From contig JAZTZL010000046.1 of NCBI GenBank assembly GCA_045637425.1, forward strand, positions 1 through 29,728: a stretch of 29,728 nt of DNA. The letters run 5' to 3'. The notes beneath the pieces were generated by a model, which searched no databases, was not told where the DNA came from, and saw only the letters and a program-made list of their open reading frames with translations. This DNA comes from CAJGBR01 sp045637425. Its GTDB lineage: Bacteria > Bacteroidota > Bacteroidia > Bacteroidales > Rikenellaceae. How positions within the stretch are numbered: the stretch's first letter is position 1; each line of letters starts with the position of its first letter. This document shows, piece by piece, positions 1 to 6,985 of this stretch. A program made the position numbers and the translations under genes.

Positions 1-3000
1 CCCCCTTCTGCAAACGGCACTCCGGGTATCCACCACGTAATGGCTCGTACTATCAAAGATATCATCTGCCGATATAAAACTCAACAGGGCTATCTCGTTC
101 ATCGTAAGGCTGGTTGGGATACACACGGGCTACCCGTAGAACTCGGCGTAGAAAAAATGCTCGGAATCACCAAAAAGGATATCGGCACAAAAATCACCAT
201 CGAAGAGTACAACAAAGCTTGCCGCCAAGAGGTGATGAAATATACCTCGGAATGGGAGTCATTGACTCGCAAAATGGGCTACTGGGTGAATATGGACAAC
301 CCATACATCACATACGACAACAAATACATCGAAACTTTGTGGTATTTGCTCAAGCGTCTGTACGACAAAGGGTTGCTGTATAAGGGTTATACAATTCAAC
401 CATACTCGCCTGCAGCAGGCACAGGGCTCAGCAGCCACGAACTGAACCAGCCTGGTTGCTACCGCGACGTGAAGGATACAACTTGTACTGCTCAGTTCAA
501 GGTCGTTCGAAACGAAAAGTCAGAACGTCTGTTTGAAGGTATTGATACAGACCTCTATATTATGGCGTGGACCACTACACCGTGGACTCTGCCATCGAAC
601 GTAGCGCTCGCCGTAGGCCCCGCTATCACTTATGTGAGAATCGAAACATTTAATCCATACACACACCAGCAGGAAGCCGTAATCATCGCTAAAGACCTTT
701 ACGCAAACTACTTCAATAAGAAGATGGAGAATGCTCCGTTTGAAGAGTACAAGGGAGATGCAAAGATGATTCCATACAGAATCACAGGCGAATATCGCGG
801 CGATGAATTGGCAGGCGTAATGTACGAACAGTTGATTCCGTGGGTAAAACCTGATGGCGATGCATTCAGAGTAATCCCGGGCGACTATGTATCGACTGAA
901 GATGGTACAGGTATCGTACACATTGCTCCGACATTTGGTGCTGATGACGACCGCGTAGCTAAACAGGCAGGCATCGGATCACTGATTATGATCGACCGCT
1001 CGGGCAAACGCTGCCCAATGGTAGACCGCTCGGGTAAGTTCTTCACTATTGAAGACCTCGATCCGGAATTCGTCGCTCAGAATGTAAATACCGCAGAATA
1101 CGCAAAATTCGCAGGTAAATATGTGAAAAATGCTTTCGATGAACATCTGACCGATAAAGATGAAACATTGGACGTAGAAATCTGTGTTAATCTTAAGGCT
1201 GAAGGCAAGGCATTCAAGATTGAAAAACATACCCACAACTACCCGCACTGCTGGAGAACCGACAAACCGGTATTGTACTACCCGTTGGATTCGTGGTTTA
1301 TCCGCACTACTGCGCTCAGAGAACGTCTGATCGAACTGAATAATACAATCAATTGGAAACCAGAATCAACAGGCTCGGGTCGATTCGGCAAGTGGTTGGA
1401 AAATCTTGTGGACTGGAACTTGTCACGTTCGAGATATTGGGGTACTCCGCTGCCAATCTGGGCTACGGAAGACCACTCGGAAATGAAGTGCATAGGCTCG
1501 ATAGAAGAACTCTGCAATGAGATCGAACTCGCTGTCAAAGCGGGTGTTATGACCGAAAATCCATATAAGGATTTCGTAGCAGGCGACTTCTCAAAAGAAA
1601 ACTACGACAAGGTAGATCTGCACCGCCCATACGTGGATAACATCGTTCTGGTGTCATCTAAGGGCGAAGCTATGCACCGCGAACCAGACCTGATTGACGT
1701 ATGGTTCGACTCAGGCGCAATGCCTTATGCACAAGTTCACTACCCGTTCGAAATCACCGATGAAGAGTTCAGCAAGGTATTCCCGGCAGACTACATCGCA
1801 GAAGGTGTTGACCAGACTCGTGGTTGGTTCTTCACGCTGCACGCAATCGCTACGATGTTGTTCGACTCGGTAGCATTCAAGAACATCATCTCGAATGGTC
1901 TTGTGCTCGACAAGAACGGAAACAAGATGAGTAAACGTTTGGGTAATGCCGTTGAACCATTCGCCGCAATTGAAAAATATGGCGCAGATGCCGTAAGATG
2001 GTATATGATTTCAAACTCACAACCGTGGGATAATCTGAAATTCGACATCGAAGGCGTTGACGAAGTGCGTCGTAAATTCTTCGGAACACTTTATAATACA
2101 TACGGATTCTTTGCACTGTATGCAAATGTAGATGGATTCACAGGCCAAGAAAAAGAGGTGCCGCTGGCAGAACGTCCCGAAATCGACCGCTGGATTATCT
2201 CGTTGCTCAATACTTTGGTTAAAGATGTAACCGAAAAGATTGATGACTATGACCCGACTCCGGCAGCCCGTATGATTCAGGATTTCGTGTGCGAAAATCT
2301 GTCTAACTGGTATGTGCGTCTGAACCGCAAACGCTTCTGGGGCGGCGGTATGACTCAAGACAAATTGGCAGCATACCAAACTTTGTACACCTGCCTCGAA
2401 ACCGTAGCACAACTTGCGGCTCCGTTCGCACCATTCATCTCTGAACGCGTATTCTGCGACCTCAATGCCGTAAGCAACCGCCACAGCGAAGGCTCGGTAC
2501 ACCTGTCATCATACCCGAAATGCAACGACGAGGTAATCGACAAATCTCTGGAAGAAAAGATGGAGATTGCTCAACGTCTGTCGTCAATGGTACTCGCGCT
2601 GCGTCGTAAGGTAAACATCAAAGTGCGTCAGCCGCTGAGCCGTATGATGATTCCTCTGCTTGATGCTTCGACAAAAGACAACATCGAGGCCATCAAACAA
2701 CTCGTAATGAACGAAGTAAACGTTAAGAACATCGAATACATCGAGGATACTACGGGCATTATGACCAAACGCATCAAACCCAATTTCAAGACATTGGGTC
2801 CGCGTTACAGCAAACAGATGAAGCAGATTTCGGCACTTGTTGCAGCATTCTCACAGAGCGACATCGCTCAACTCGAACGCTCGGAAAAATGGTGCACTGA
2901 AATTGACGGCATCAATGTAGAGACTACACTCGAGGACTTCATCATTCAGACCGAGGACATTCCGGGCTGGCTCGTAGCAAGCGAAGGCAAACTCACCGTA

Positions 3001-3291
3001 GCACTCGACATCACAATCACCGAAGAGCTGAAACGCGAAGGTATTGCCCGCGAACTCGTTAATCGTATCCAGAATATCCGCAAGGAGTCAGGCTTTGAAG
3101 TTACGGATAAAATCAAGGTTGAAATCGAACGCCACGAAATGCTGGAAGGTGCTATTGCAGATTATGGCACATATATTGCTCAGCAAACGCTTGCTCATAA
3201 TGTAGCGCTTGTCGATGCAGTACAAAAACCGACCGCAATAGAAATCGACGAAACACAAATCAACATCGAAGTTCGCAAAAGCGATATGTAA
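1..3291 (+). CDS. ileS: Isoleucyl-tRNA synthetase, 5' end cut off by the window
   Basis: Charges tRNA-Ile with isoleucine in the cytoplasm. The reading frame is open from base 1, and PPSANGTPGIHH, the HIGH-type ATP-binding signature of class I synthetases, is encoded before the first ATG at 40. The gene therefore starts upstream of the window, with only some tens of residues missing. GWDTHGLPVE follows, and the second ATP motif KMSKR is encoded near 1924-1938. The visible part is about 1,096 residues, much longer than the usual bacterial type (about 930-940). The C-terminus lacks the Cys4 zinc finger of that type. Length, KMSKR and tail fit the eukaryote-like class (IleRS2) common in Bacteroidota. 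A dksA-like gene follows 49 nt downstream. Identity is very secure; the subclass is inferred from length and motifs. Confidence 0.97.
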   Translation, partial: PPSANGTPGIHHVMARTIKDIICRYKTQQGYLVHRKAGWDTHGLPVELGVEKMLGITKKDIGTKITIEEYNKACRQEVMKYTSEWESLTRKMGYWVNMDNPYITYDNKYIETLWYLLKRLYDKGLLYKGYTIQPYSPAAGTGLSSHELNQPGCYRDVKDTTCTAQFKVVRNEKSERLFEGIDTDLYIMAWTTTPWTLPSNVALAVGPAITYVRIETFNPYTHQQEAVIIAKDLYANYFNKKMENAPFEEYKGDAKMIPYRITGEYRGDELAGVMYEQLIPWVKPDGDAFRVIPGDYVSTEDGTGIVHIAPTFGADDDRVAKQAGIGSLIMIDRSGKRCPMVDRSGKFFTIEDLDPEFVAQNVNTAEYAKFAGKYVKNAFDEHLTDKDETLDVEICVNLKAEGKAFKIEKHTHNYPHCWRTDKPVLYYPLDSWFIRTTALRERLIELNNTINWKPESTGSGRFGKWLENLVDWNLSRSRYWGTPLPIWATEDHSEMKCIGSIEELCNEIELAVKAGVMTENPYKDFVAGDFSKENYDKVDLHRPYVDNIVLVSSKGEAMHREPDLIDVWFDSGAMPYAQVHYPFEITDEEFSKVFPADYIAEGVDQTRGWFFTLHAIATMLFDSVAFKNIISNGLVLDKNGNKMSKRLGNAVEPFAAIEKYGADAVRWYMISNSQPWDNLKFDIEGVDEVRRKFFGTLYNTYGFFALYANVDGFTGQEKEVPLAERPEIDRWIISLLNTLVKDVTEKIDDYDPTPAARMIQDFVCENLSNWYVRLNRKRFWGGGMTQDKLAAYQTLYTCLETVAQLAAPFAPFISERVFCDLNAVSNRHSEGSVHLSSYPKCNDEVIDKSLEEKMEIAQRLSSMVLALRRKVNIKVRQPLSRMMIPLLDASTKDNIEAIKQLVMNEVNVKNIEYIEDTTGIMTKRIKPNFKTLGPRYSKQMKQISALVAAFSQSDIAQLERSEKWCTEIDGINVETTLEDFIIQTEDIPGWLVASEGKLTVALDITITEELKREGIARELVNRIQNIRKESGFEVTDKIKVEIERHEMLEGAIADYGTYIAQQTLAHNVALVDAVQKPTAIEIDETQINIEVRKSDM

Positions 3292-3340
3292 AAACCGTCA
3301 ATAGCGGTAAATATTAAATATTAAAAAACTCTGTGATATT

Positions 3341-3727
3341 ATGGCAGAAGTAGAAAAAACAAGATATTCCGATGAGGAATTGCTCGAATTCAAGGAGATT
3401 ATCCTTGCAAAATTAGATAAAGCAAGAAAGGATTATGATTTGCTGAGAAGCACCGTTATGCAAACCGGAGGCAACGGTACAGACGACACTGCACCTACGT
3501 TCAAGATTCTGGAAGAGGGCGCTGCAACACTCTCTAAAGAGGAATCAGGACGTCTGGCACAACGTCAGCAGAAGTTCATTCAACACCTCGAGGCTGCACT
3601 TATCAGAATCGAAAACAAAACCTATGGCATTTGCCGCGAAACCGGCAAACTGATTCCGAAAGAACGATTGAAAATCGTGCCGCACGCAACACTCTGCATC
3701 GAAGTTAAAGACAACGAGAAGAGATAG
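3341..3727 (+). CDS. DksA/TraR-family transcriptional regulator with a half zinc site
   Basis: 128 residues. Proteins of this family enter the RNA polymerase secondary channel and, with ppGpp, change initiation at rRNA and amino-acid promoters. The N-terminal two thirds is helical and charged, as expected for the coiled coil. The C-terminal globular part has YGICRETGKLIPKERL and then PHATLC. Canonical DksA has two CxxC pairs, but here only the first Cys of each pair remains (C98, C119). The partner positions are T101 and V122, so a normal Cys4 zinc site cannot form. The same pattern, one Cys kept per pair, is known in Pseudomonas DksA2, which works without zinc. The gene follows ileS and precedes the comF-like gene by 7 nt, suggesting an operon. 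Confidence 0.9.
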   Translation: MAEVEKTRYSDEELLEFKEIILAKLDKARKDYDLLRSTVMQTGGNGTDDTAPTFKILEEGAATLSKEESGRLAQRQQKFIQHLEAALIRIENKTYGICRETGKLIPKERLKIVPHATLCIEVKDNEKR

Positions 3728-3734
3728 TCTGAGC

Positions 3735-4451
3735 GTGAAGGTTCGCAAGATACTGACGGCTCTGGAGAGTGTATTCAACCCTCCGATGTGCCCCGTGTGC
3801 GGTTCGGCATTGGAGCACGGCGAGGAAGTATTCTGCACAAGATGTCGCTGGGAGATGCCTCTAACAGAGTATTGGTTGCACGAACAAAATCCTATCACAG
3901 AAAAATTCGGCGGACAGTTCCCCATCGAACGGGGCTGTTCGCTCTTTTTTTATAACCAAAACAGCAGGTGGCATAGACCGATTCACCTGATGAAGTATTA
4001 CGAACACCGACAAATCGCCAAAGAATTGGGCAGAATGCTGGGATTCGCACTGAAGAATGCACCGGGCTGGGATTCTATAGATGTAATCATTCCCGTACCG
4101 CTGCACCCGTTGCGCAGACTCGGACGTGAGTACAACCAGGCGGAAGAAATTTGTCGTGGATTGAGTTCGCAAATAGGCGTCGTAGTGGACAATCGTTCTG
4201 TGCGCAGGGTACGCTACTCAGCCAGCCAAGTCGGGCGCTCGGGCGAGCAGAGAATGACAAATATTAGCAAATCGACATTCCGAGTCGTAAACTCACACCA
4301 ACTCAAGGGCAAAAATATTGTGATTGTAGATGATGTATTGACTACGGGAAGTACGATTTCTGCACTTGCAAGGGCTATTCTCGAAGTTGTACCCGATGCA
4401 AAAATCAGCATAGCAACGCTCGCAATCAGTTCTTACAATATTAATCGCTAA
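3735..4451 (+). CDS. comF: ComF family protein (phosphoribosyltransferase-like)
   Basis: 238 residues. An N-terminal zinc ribbon has four cysteines (C19, C22, C34, C37, in CPVCG and CTRC). A C-terminal type I phosphoribosyltransferase domain has the PRPP-binding motif IVIVDDVLTTGST at about residues 195-207. ComF homologues take part in DNA uptake in competent bacteria; in others (GntX) the role is unclear, so function here is inferred from family only. The start is a GTG 7 nt after the preceding stop. It is chosen because it gives the usual short lead (ALESVFNPP) before the zinc ribbon; the next in-frame ATG would begin at MCPVCG and remove that lead. It is probably the last gene of the ileS-dksA-comF unit. 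No clear terminator follows. Confidence 0.88.
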   Translation: MKVRKILTALESVFNPPMCPVCGSALEHGEEVFCTRCRWEMPLTEYWLHEQNPITEKFGGQFPIERGCSLFFYNQNSRWHRPIHLMKYYEHRQIAKELGRMLGFALKNAPGWDSIDVIIPVPLHPLRRLGREYNQAEEICRGLSSQIGVVVDNRSVRRVRYSASQVGRSGEQRMTNISKSTFRVVNSHQLKGKNIVIVDDVLTTGSTISALARAILEVVPDAKISIATLAISSYNINR

Positions 4452-4531
4452 AATCTAAATATACCTCCAGAGCCATTATAACAGCGATTTTTCAAAAAAA
4501 TGAAAAATTTTTGAAAAAAAGTGAAAAAATA

Positions 4532-4563
4532 TTTGGCAGATAAAAAAAAGTGCTCTATCTTTG
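4532..4563 (+). promoter_or_regulatory. Bacteroidota-type promoter for tRNA-Asp
   Basis: A TTTG (-33) at 4532-4535 and TATCTTTG (-7) at 4556-4563 are separated by 20 nt, an exact match to the TTTG-N19-23-TAnnTTTG consensus. The expected start is near 4570, about 23 nt before the tRNA. The sequence just upstream is strongly A/T rich (A-tracts at 4500-4530), like an UP region. Confidence 0.8.
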
Positions 4564-4592
4564 CACCGTCGAAATGAGACAAACATAACAAT

Positions 4593-4666
4593 GGTGTGGT
4601 AGTTCAGCTGGTTAGAATGCCTGCCTGTCACGCAGGAGGTCGCGAGTTCGAGTCTCGTCCATACCG
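4593..4666 (+). tRNA. tRNA-Asp (anticodon GTC)
   Basis: A 74-nt cloverleaf reads directly from the sequence. The acceptor stem is 4593-4599 with 4659-4665, with one G-T pair. The D arm is 4602-4618, and the anticodon stem CCTGC/GCAGG encloses CTGTCAC, giving GTC at 4627-4629. The T arm 4642-4658 has a TTCGAGT loop. The discriminator is G at 4666, as usual for tRNA-Asp. CCA is not encoded. It stands alone between its own promoter and terminator. Confidence 0.96.
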
Positions 4667-4675
4667 CAAAAATTT

Positions 4676-4703
4676 AGGCTCAGTTTTTTACTGAGCCTTT
4701 TTT
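4676..4703 (+). terminator. Rho-independent terminator after tRNA-Asp
   Basis: Perfect 7-bp stem GGCTCAG/CTGAGCC (4677-4683 with 4691-4697), a T-rich 7-nt loop, and a run of six Ts at 4698-4703. It begins 10 nt after the tRNA ends. Confidence 0.92.
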
Positions 4704-4784
4704 GTATTCGTACATTACGTTACTCTGCAAAACAACAACAAATCTTTTTGAGTACAGCCTGTAGCCATATAACTACATTTTCCT

Positions 4785-4792
4785 TAACTTTG
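4785..4792 (+). promoter_or_regulatory. -7 box of the WYL regulator gene
   Basis: TAACTTTG matches TAnnTTTG and ends 16 nt before the ATG at 4809. I see no TTTG at the right distance upstream, so the -33 element is weak or absent. That would fit a regulated promoter, but this is an inference. Confidence 0.55.
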
Positions 4793-4808
4793 CACAAAAC
4801 ACAATCTT

Positions 4809-5720
4809 ATGGAGCAACCCAAAATCGAGAGAGTATTGCGTCTGATGAAGATGATGACAGACAACAATAAGTACACAGTTGAGGATATGGCTGAACGATT
4901 GAACACCTCCTACCGTTCGGTATATCGTTACATAGAAACTTTCAAAGATGCTGGATTTGTTGTTCAACGCAAGGAGGGCGGCATATACAAACTCGGCAAA
5001 GAGAGTCGTTATTTCAAAGACATTTCTCAGTTAATCCACTTTACAGACGAGGAGGCTCACATCGTAAACCAACTCATAGAGGGGTTAGATAATACCAACC
5101 TGATCAAACAGAACCTTCGCAAAAAACTGACATCTGTGTACAACTGTACATCAATGGCCGATAGCATTGTTGAAGGCAAAAATGCTTCGAATATCAATCG
5201 TTTGATTGATGCCATTACAGAGAGAAAACAGGTCGTATTAAAAAACTACGCATCATCACACACAAATGTGATTCGAGACAGACTTGTCGAACCGTTTGGC
5301 TTTACTACCAATTATGTACAGGTGTGGTGTTATGACCCTGAATCGGGTGTTAATAAACTATTCAACACTGCTCGTATAGGCTACGTTGAGACCCTCGACA
5401 AACATTGGGAATTTGAGCAACAACATCACAAAGGATATATCGATATTTTCAGAATAACAGGGCATCAGCAATTAAATGTCAAATTGGAACTTGGGGTAAG
5501 AGCTCACAATCTGTTAATTGAAGAGTATCCATTAGCAATAAGAGATACCAAGCAGATTGATGATACTCATTGGATTCTCGATACAATGGTGTGCAACTAT
5601 ATGGGGATAGGGCGATTTGTTATGGGATTATTAGGAGATATTCGCATACTCTCACCTGAATTCGAGGAATATATCAAAGGAGAAATAACATTTTTCTATA
5701 ACACATATCACTCTGAATAA
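4809..5720 (+). CDS. HTH/WYL-domain transcriptional regulator
   Basis: 303 residues. Residues 1-60 form a DeoR/HTH_11-like winged helix (KYTVEDMAERLNTSYRSVYR, then a wing with GGIYKLG). Residues about 120-210 are a WYL-type ligand-sensing domain: an INRLIDAI...KQVVLKNY entry strand, then DRLVEPFGF, with VQVWCYD where WYL proteins normally carry W-Y-L, and FNTARIGYV. The C-terminal 70 residues resemble the WCX extension. WYL regulators bind DNA as dimers and respond to small ligands or nucleic acids; the target here is unknown. It has its own -7 box and terminator. The nearest downstream DNA is a pair of palindrome-containing promoters (5813-5847, 6010-6044), which are plausible but unproven targets. 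Confidence 0.88.
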   Translation: MEQPKIERVLRLMKMMTDNNKYTVEDMAERLNTSYRSVYRYIETFKDAGFVVQRKEGGIYKLGKESRYFKDISQLIHFTDEEAHIVNQLIEGLDNTNLIKQNLRKKLTSVYNCTSMADSIVEGKNASNINRLIDAITERKQVVLKNYASSHTNVIRDRLVEPFGFTTNYVQVWCYDPESGVNKLFNTARIGYVETLDKHWEFEQQHHKGYIDIFRITGHQQLNVKLELGVRAHNLLIEEYPLAIRDTKQIDDTHWILDTMVCNYMGIGRFVMGLLGDIRILSPEFEEYIKGEITFFYNTYHSE

Positions 5721-5753
5721 TAAATTATTCAGCTGATTATAGAGCATTGCTTT

Positions 5754-5797
5754 ATCCCTGCAACACCAATAAATTGTTGCGGGGATTTTATTTTTTA
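5754..5797 (+). terminator. Terminator after the WYL regulator gene
   Basis: 12-bp stem with a single T-G wobble (ATCCCTGCAACA 5754-5765 with TGTTGCGGGGAT 5775-5786), a 9-nt loop, and a T-rich tail reaching 5796. It separates the regulator from the repeat locus that follows. Confidence 0.88.
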
Positions 5798-5812
5798 CAC
5801 AAAAAATATTCA

Positions 5813-5829
5813 TTGACAGTAATTGTCAA
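5813..5829. promoter_or_regulatory. Operator-like palindrome, copy 1
   Basis: TTGACAGTAATTGTCAA has perfect 6-bp arms around 5 nt. It lies 10 nt upstream of the -7 box at 5840, where the -33 element should be. A dimeric regulator bound here would block or replace -33 recognition. The copy at 6010-6026 is identical. Confidence 0.6.
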
Positions 5830-5839
5830 AACTAGCCCA

Positions 5840-5847
5840 TACCTTTG
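5840..5847 (+). promoter_or_regulatory. -7 promoter box of repeat unit 1
   Basis: TACCTTTG fits TAnnTTTG exactly. The best -33 candidate is TTGA, 23 nt upstream inside the palindrome. The predicted leader is about 55-60 nt before the small ORF at 5911. Confidence 0.65.
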
Positions 5848-5910
5848 CGTCATAATTAAAGACTTAATCACAGGTCAAGTAAAATGAATGTTTAATTAAA
5901 ATTTTATATT

Positions 5911-5973
5911 ATGTTGCTGATTTCTATCTTGTGCTTTTTTGCATTTTTTGGTGAAGCTTTCGGGTTGGATTAA
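5911..5973 (+). CDS. Candidate 20-residue hydrophobic micropeptide, copy 1
   Basis: The frame encodes MLLISILCFFAFFGEAFGLD and then TAA, a nearly uninterrupted hydrophobic stretch long enough to enter a membrane. I do not recognise a family. The case for a gene rests on four points: a good -7 box upstream, an A/T-rich leader typical of Bacteroidota translation starts, a second copy at 6108 with the same first 15 residues, and the substitution pattern. Three bases differ in the shared 54-nt coding part; two are silent (TGC/TGT, TTT/TTC) and one is Ala/Val. It could be a toxin-like or signalling peptide, a leader peptide, or a chance ORF in a non-coding RNA. Confidence 0.45.
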   Translation: MLLISILCFFAFFGEAFGLD

Positions 5974-6009
5974 TAACAGACTCGTAAATTTCTTACACAA
6001 AAACACTCA

Positions 6010-6026
6010 TTGACAGTAATTGTCAA
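6010..6026. promoter_or_regulatory. Operator-like palindrome, copy 2
   Basis: The same 17 bases, TTGACAGTAATTGTCAA, as copy 1, again 10 nt before the -7 box. Exact retention of both arms and the spacer, while nearby bases drift, suggests the site is selected. Confidence 0.6.
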
Positions 6027-6036
6027 AACCAGCCCA

Positions 6037-6044
6037 TACCTTTG
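6037..6044 (+). promoter_or_regulatory. -7 promoter box of repeat unit 2
   Basis: TACCTTTG, identical to copy 1 and in the same position relative to the palindrome and the ORF. Confidence 0.65.
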
Positions 6045-6107
6045 CGTCATAATTAAAGACCTAATTGCAGGTCAAGTGAAATAAATGTTTAATTAAAATT
6101 TTATATT

Positions 6108-6176
6108 ATGTTGCTGATTTCTATCTTGTGTTTTTTCGCATTTTTTGGTGAAGTTTTCGGGAAAAGATATTACTAA
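6108..6176 (+). CDS. Candidate 22-residue hydrophobic micropeptide, copy 2
   Basis: It starts with the same 15 residues as copy 1 (MLLISILCFFAFFGE), continues VFG, and ends with a basic/aromatic tail KRYY instead of LD. The hydrophobic core with a charged tail would suit membrane insertion. Divergent tails on a conserved core could mean two specificities or simply loss of constraint. The family is unrecognised and no terminator follows. The next gene has its own -7 box at 6248. Confidence 0.45.
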   Translation: MLLISILCFFAFFGEVFGKRYY

Positions 6177-6247
6177 TTTTTTCCGCTATATTCTCACAAA
6201 ACAAACTCGTATCTGCAGGCATATTGCAAAAATTGAAAGATTATTTT

Positions 6248-6255
6248 TACCTTTG
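6248..6255 (+). promoter_or_regulatory. -7 box of the glycosyltransferase unit
   Basis: TACCTTTG matches the consensus, with a weak TTGC 20 nt upstream at 6224-6227. The box ends 19 nt before the ATG at 6275. It lies inside the longer frame that would begin at TTG 6224, which argues for the 6275 start. Confidence 0.65.
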
Positions 6256-6274
6256 TAGAAATAATCGAAATGCA

Positions 6275-6985
6275 ATGAACCGAGTCGTCGTCGTAATTCC
6301 TACATATCGCAACGAACTATCCGAATGGGAAAAACTCTCGCTCGAACAGTGCATGAATGTGCTGGGCAAAAATCACCATATAAAAATTGTGGCTCCCGAG
6401 GGCATTGACTCACACGGACTGCAAGTTGAGCGCTTCGACTCGAAATTCTTCGACGGACTGGCCGGATACAACAAACTGATGCTCGCAGCCGAATTCTACG
6501 ACAGATTCAGCGATTATGACTACATATTGATTTACCAGCTCGACGCGTGGGTATTCCGCGACAGACTCAACGAGTGGTGCAGTCAGGGCTGGGACTACAT
6601 CGGAGCTCCGTGGCTGATTAAAGGTACGGGGTGCGCGCCGCTGAGCATATTGGCGCGAAACATACTGCTGAAACTAAAATGCTACCACACCGATTTGTTC
6701 CGATTCCGAATGGTGGGCAATGGTGGCGTATCGCTCAGAAAGGTCGAAACATTCCGTCAAAAGACGCGAAATATCAAACAGATTCCCCGACACGGAAAAC
6801 TCAACGAAGATATATATTGGTCGCTGGTAGCTGGATTAAAAATTCCAGATTGGCGCACTGCTCGACACTTCTCAATTGACGAGGTACCCTACCCCGCCGA
6901 GTGCAATATTGCGCCTGATTTTTGCCACGGATTCTCAAAATCGCAAAAGACACTGCAGTATTGGGAAAAACTTAAAAACTTGTAA
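6275..6985 (+). CDS. DUF5672-like putative glycosyltransferase
   Basis: 236 residues from ATG 6275 (MNRVVVVIPTYRNELSEWEK). The frame extends upstream to a TTG at 6224, but that stretch overlaps the promoter. The sequence fits DUF5672, a GT-A-like fold often found in surface-polysaccharide clusters: an N-terminal beta strand, EGIDSHGL, YNKLMLAAEFYDRF, then YILIYQLDAWVF (D90 in the place of a metal/sugar-nucleotide aspartate), WDYIGAPW and a late DIYWSL. No signal peptide or membrane segment is seen, so it is cytoplasmic or peripheral. Its stop is directly followed by the ATG of the next glycosyltransferase, so they are surely co-transcribed. Donor and acceptor are unknown. Confidence 0.82.
   Translation: MNRVVVVIPTYRNELSEWEKLSLEQCMNVLGKNHHIKIVAPEGIDSHGLQVERFDSKFFDGLAGYNKLMLAAEFYDRFSDYDYILIYQLDAWVFRDRLNEWCSQGWDYIGAPWLIKGTGCAPLSILARNILLKLKCYHTDLFRFRMVGNGGVSLRKVETFRQKTRNIKQIPRHGKLNEDIYWSLVAGLKIPDWRTARHFSIDEVPYPAECNIAPDFCHGFSKSQKTLQYWEKLKNL

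Larger units (their letters stand above)
5795..5966. repeat. Tandem repeat unit 1 (about 172 bp, period 197 bp)
   Basis: This unit and the one at 5993-6163 are nearly identical, with a handful of substitutions and one 1-bp indel. Each holds, in the same order, an inverted repeat, a -7 promoter box, a leader with a small stem, and a start codon for a tiny hydrophobic ORF. Similarity stops after the GGG codon of the ORF. The spacer 5967-5992 is not repeated. Confidence 0.93.
5993..6163. repeat. Tandem repeat unit 2 (period 197 bp)
   Basis: Second copy of the unit at 5795-5966. The palindrome is identical, the -7 box is identical, and the leader differs at about five positions. Similarity ends at the same ORF codon, after which the two reading frames have unrelated tails. 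Confidence 0.93.

Noticed and set aside
2017..2502. 161-residue reverse open frame inside ileS
   Set aside because: Shadow of a well-conserved synthetase gene, with a composition typical of an antisense frame.
6224..6274. TTG start giving the DUF5672-like protein 17 more residues
   Set aside because: The stretch contains the TACCTTTG promoter box and the conserved family sequence begins at MNRVVVVIP, so ATG 6275 is preferred.
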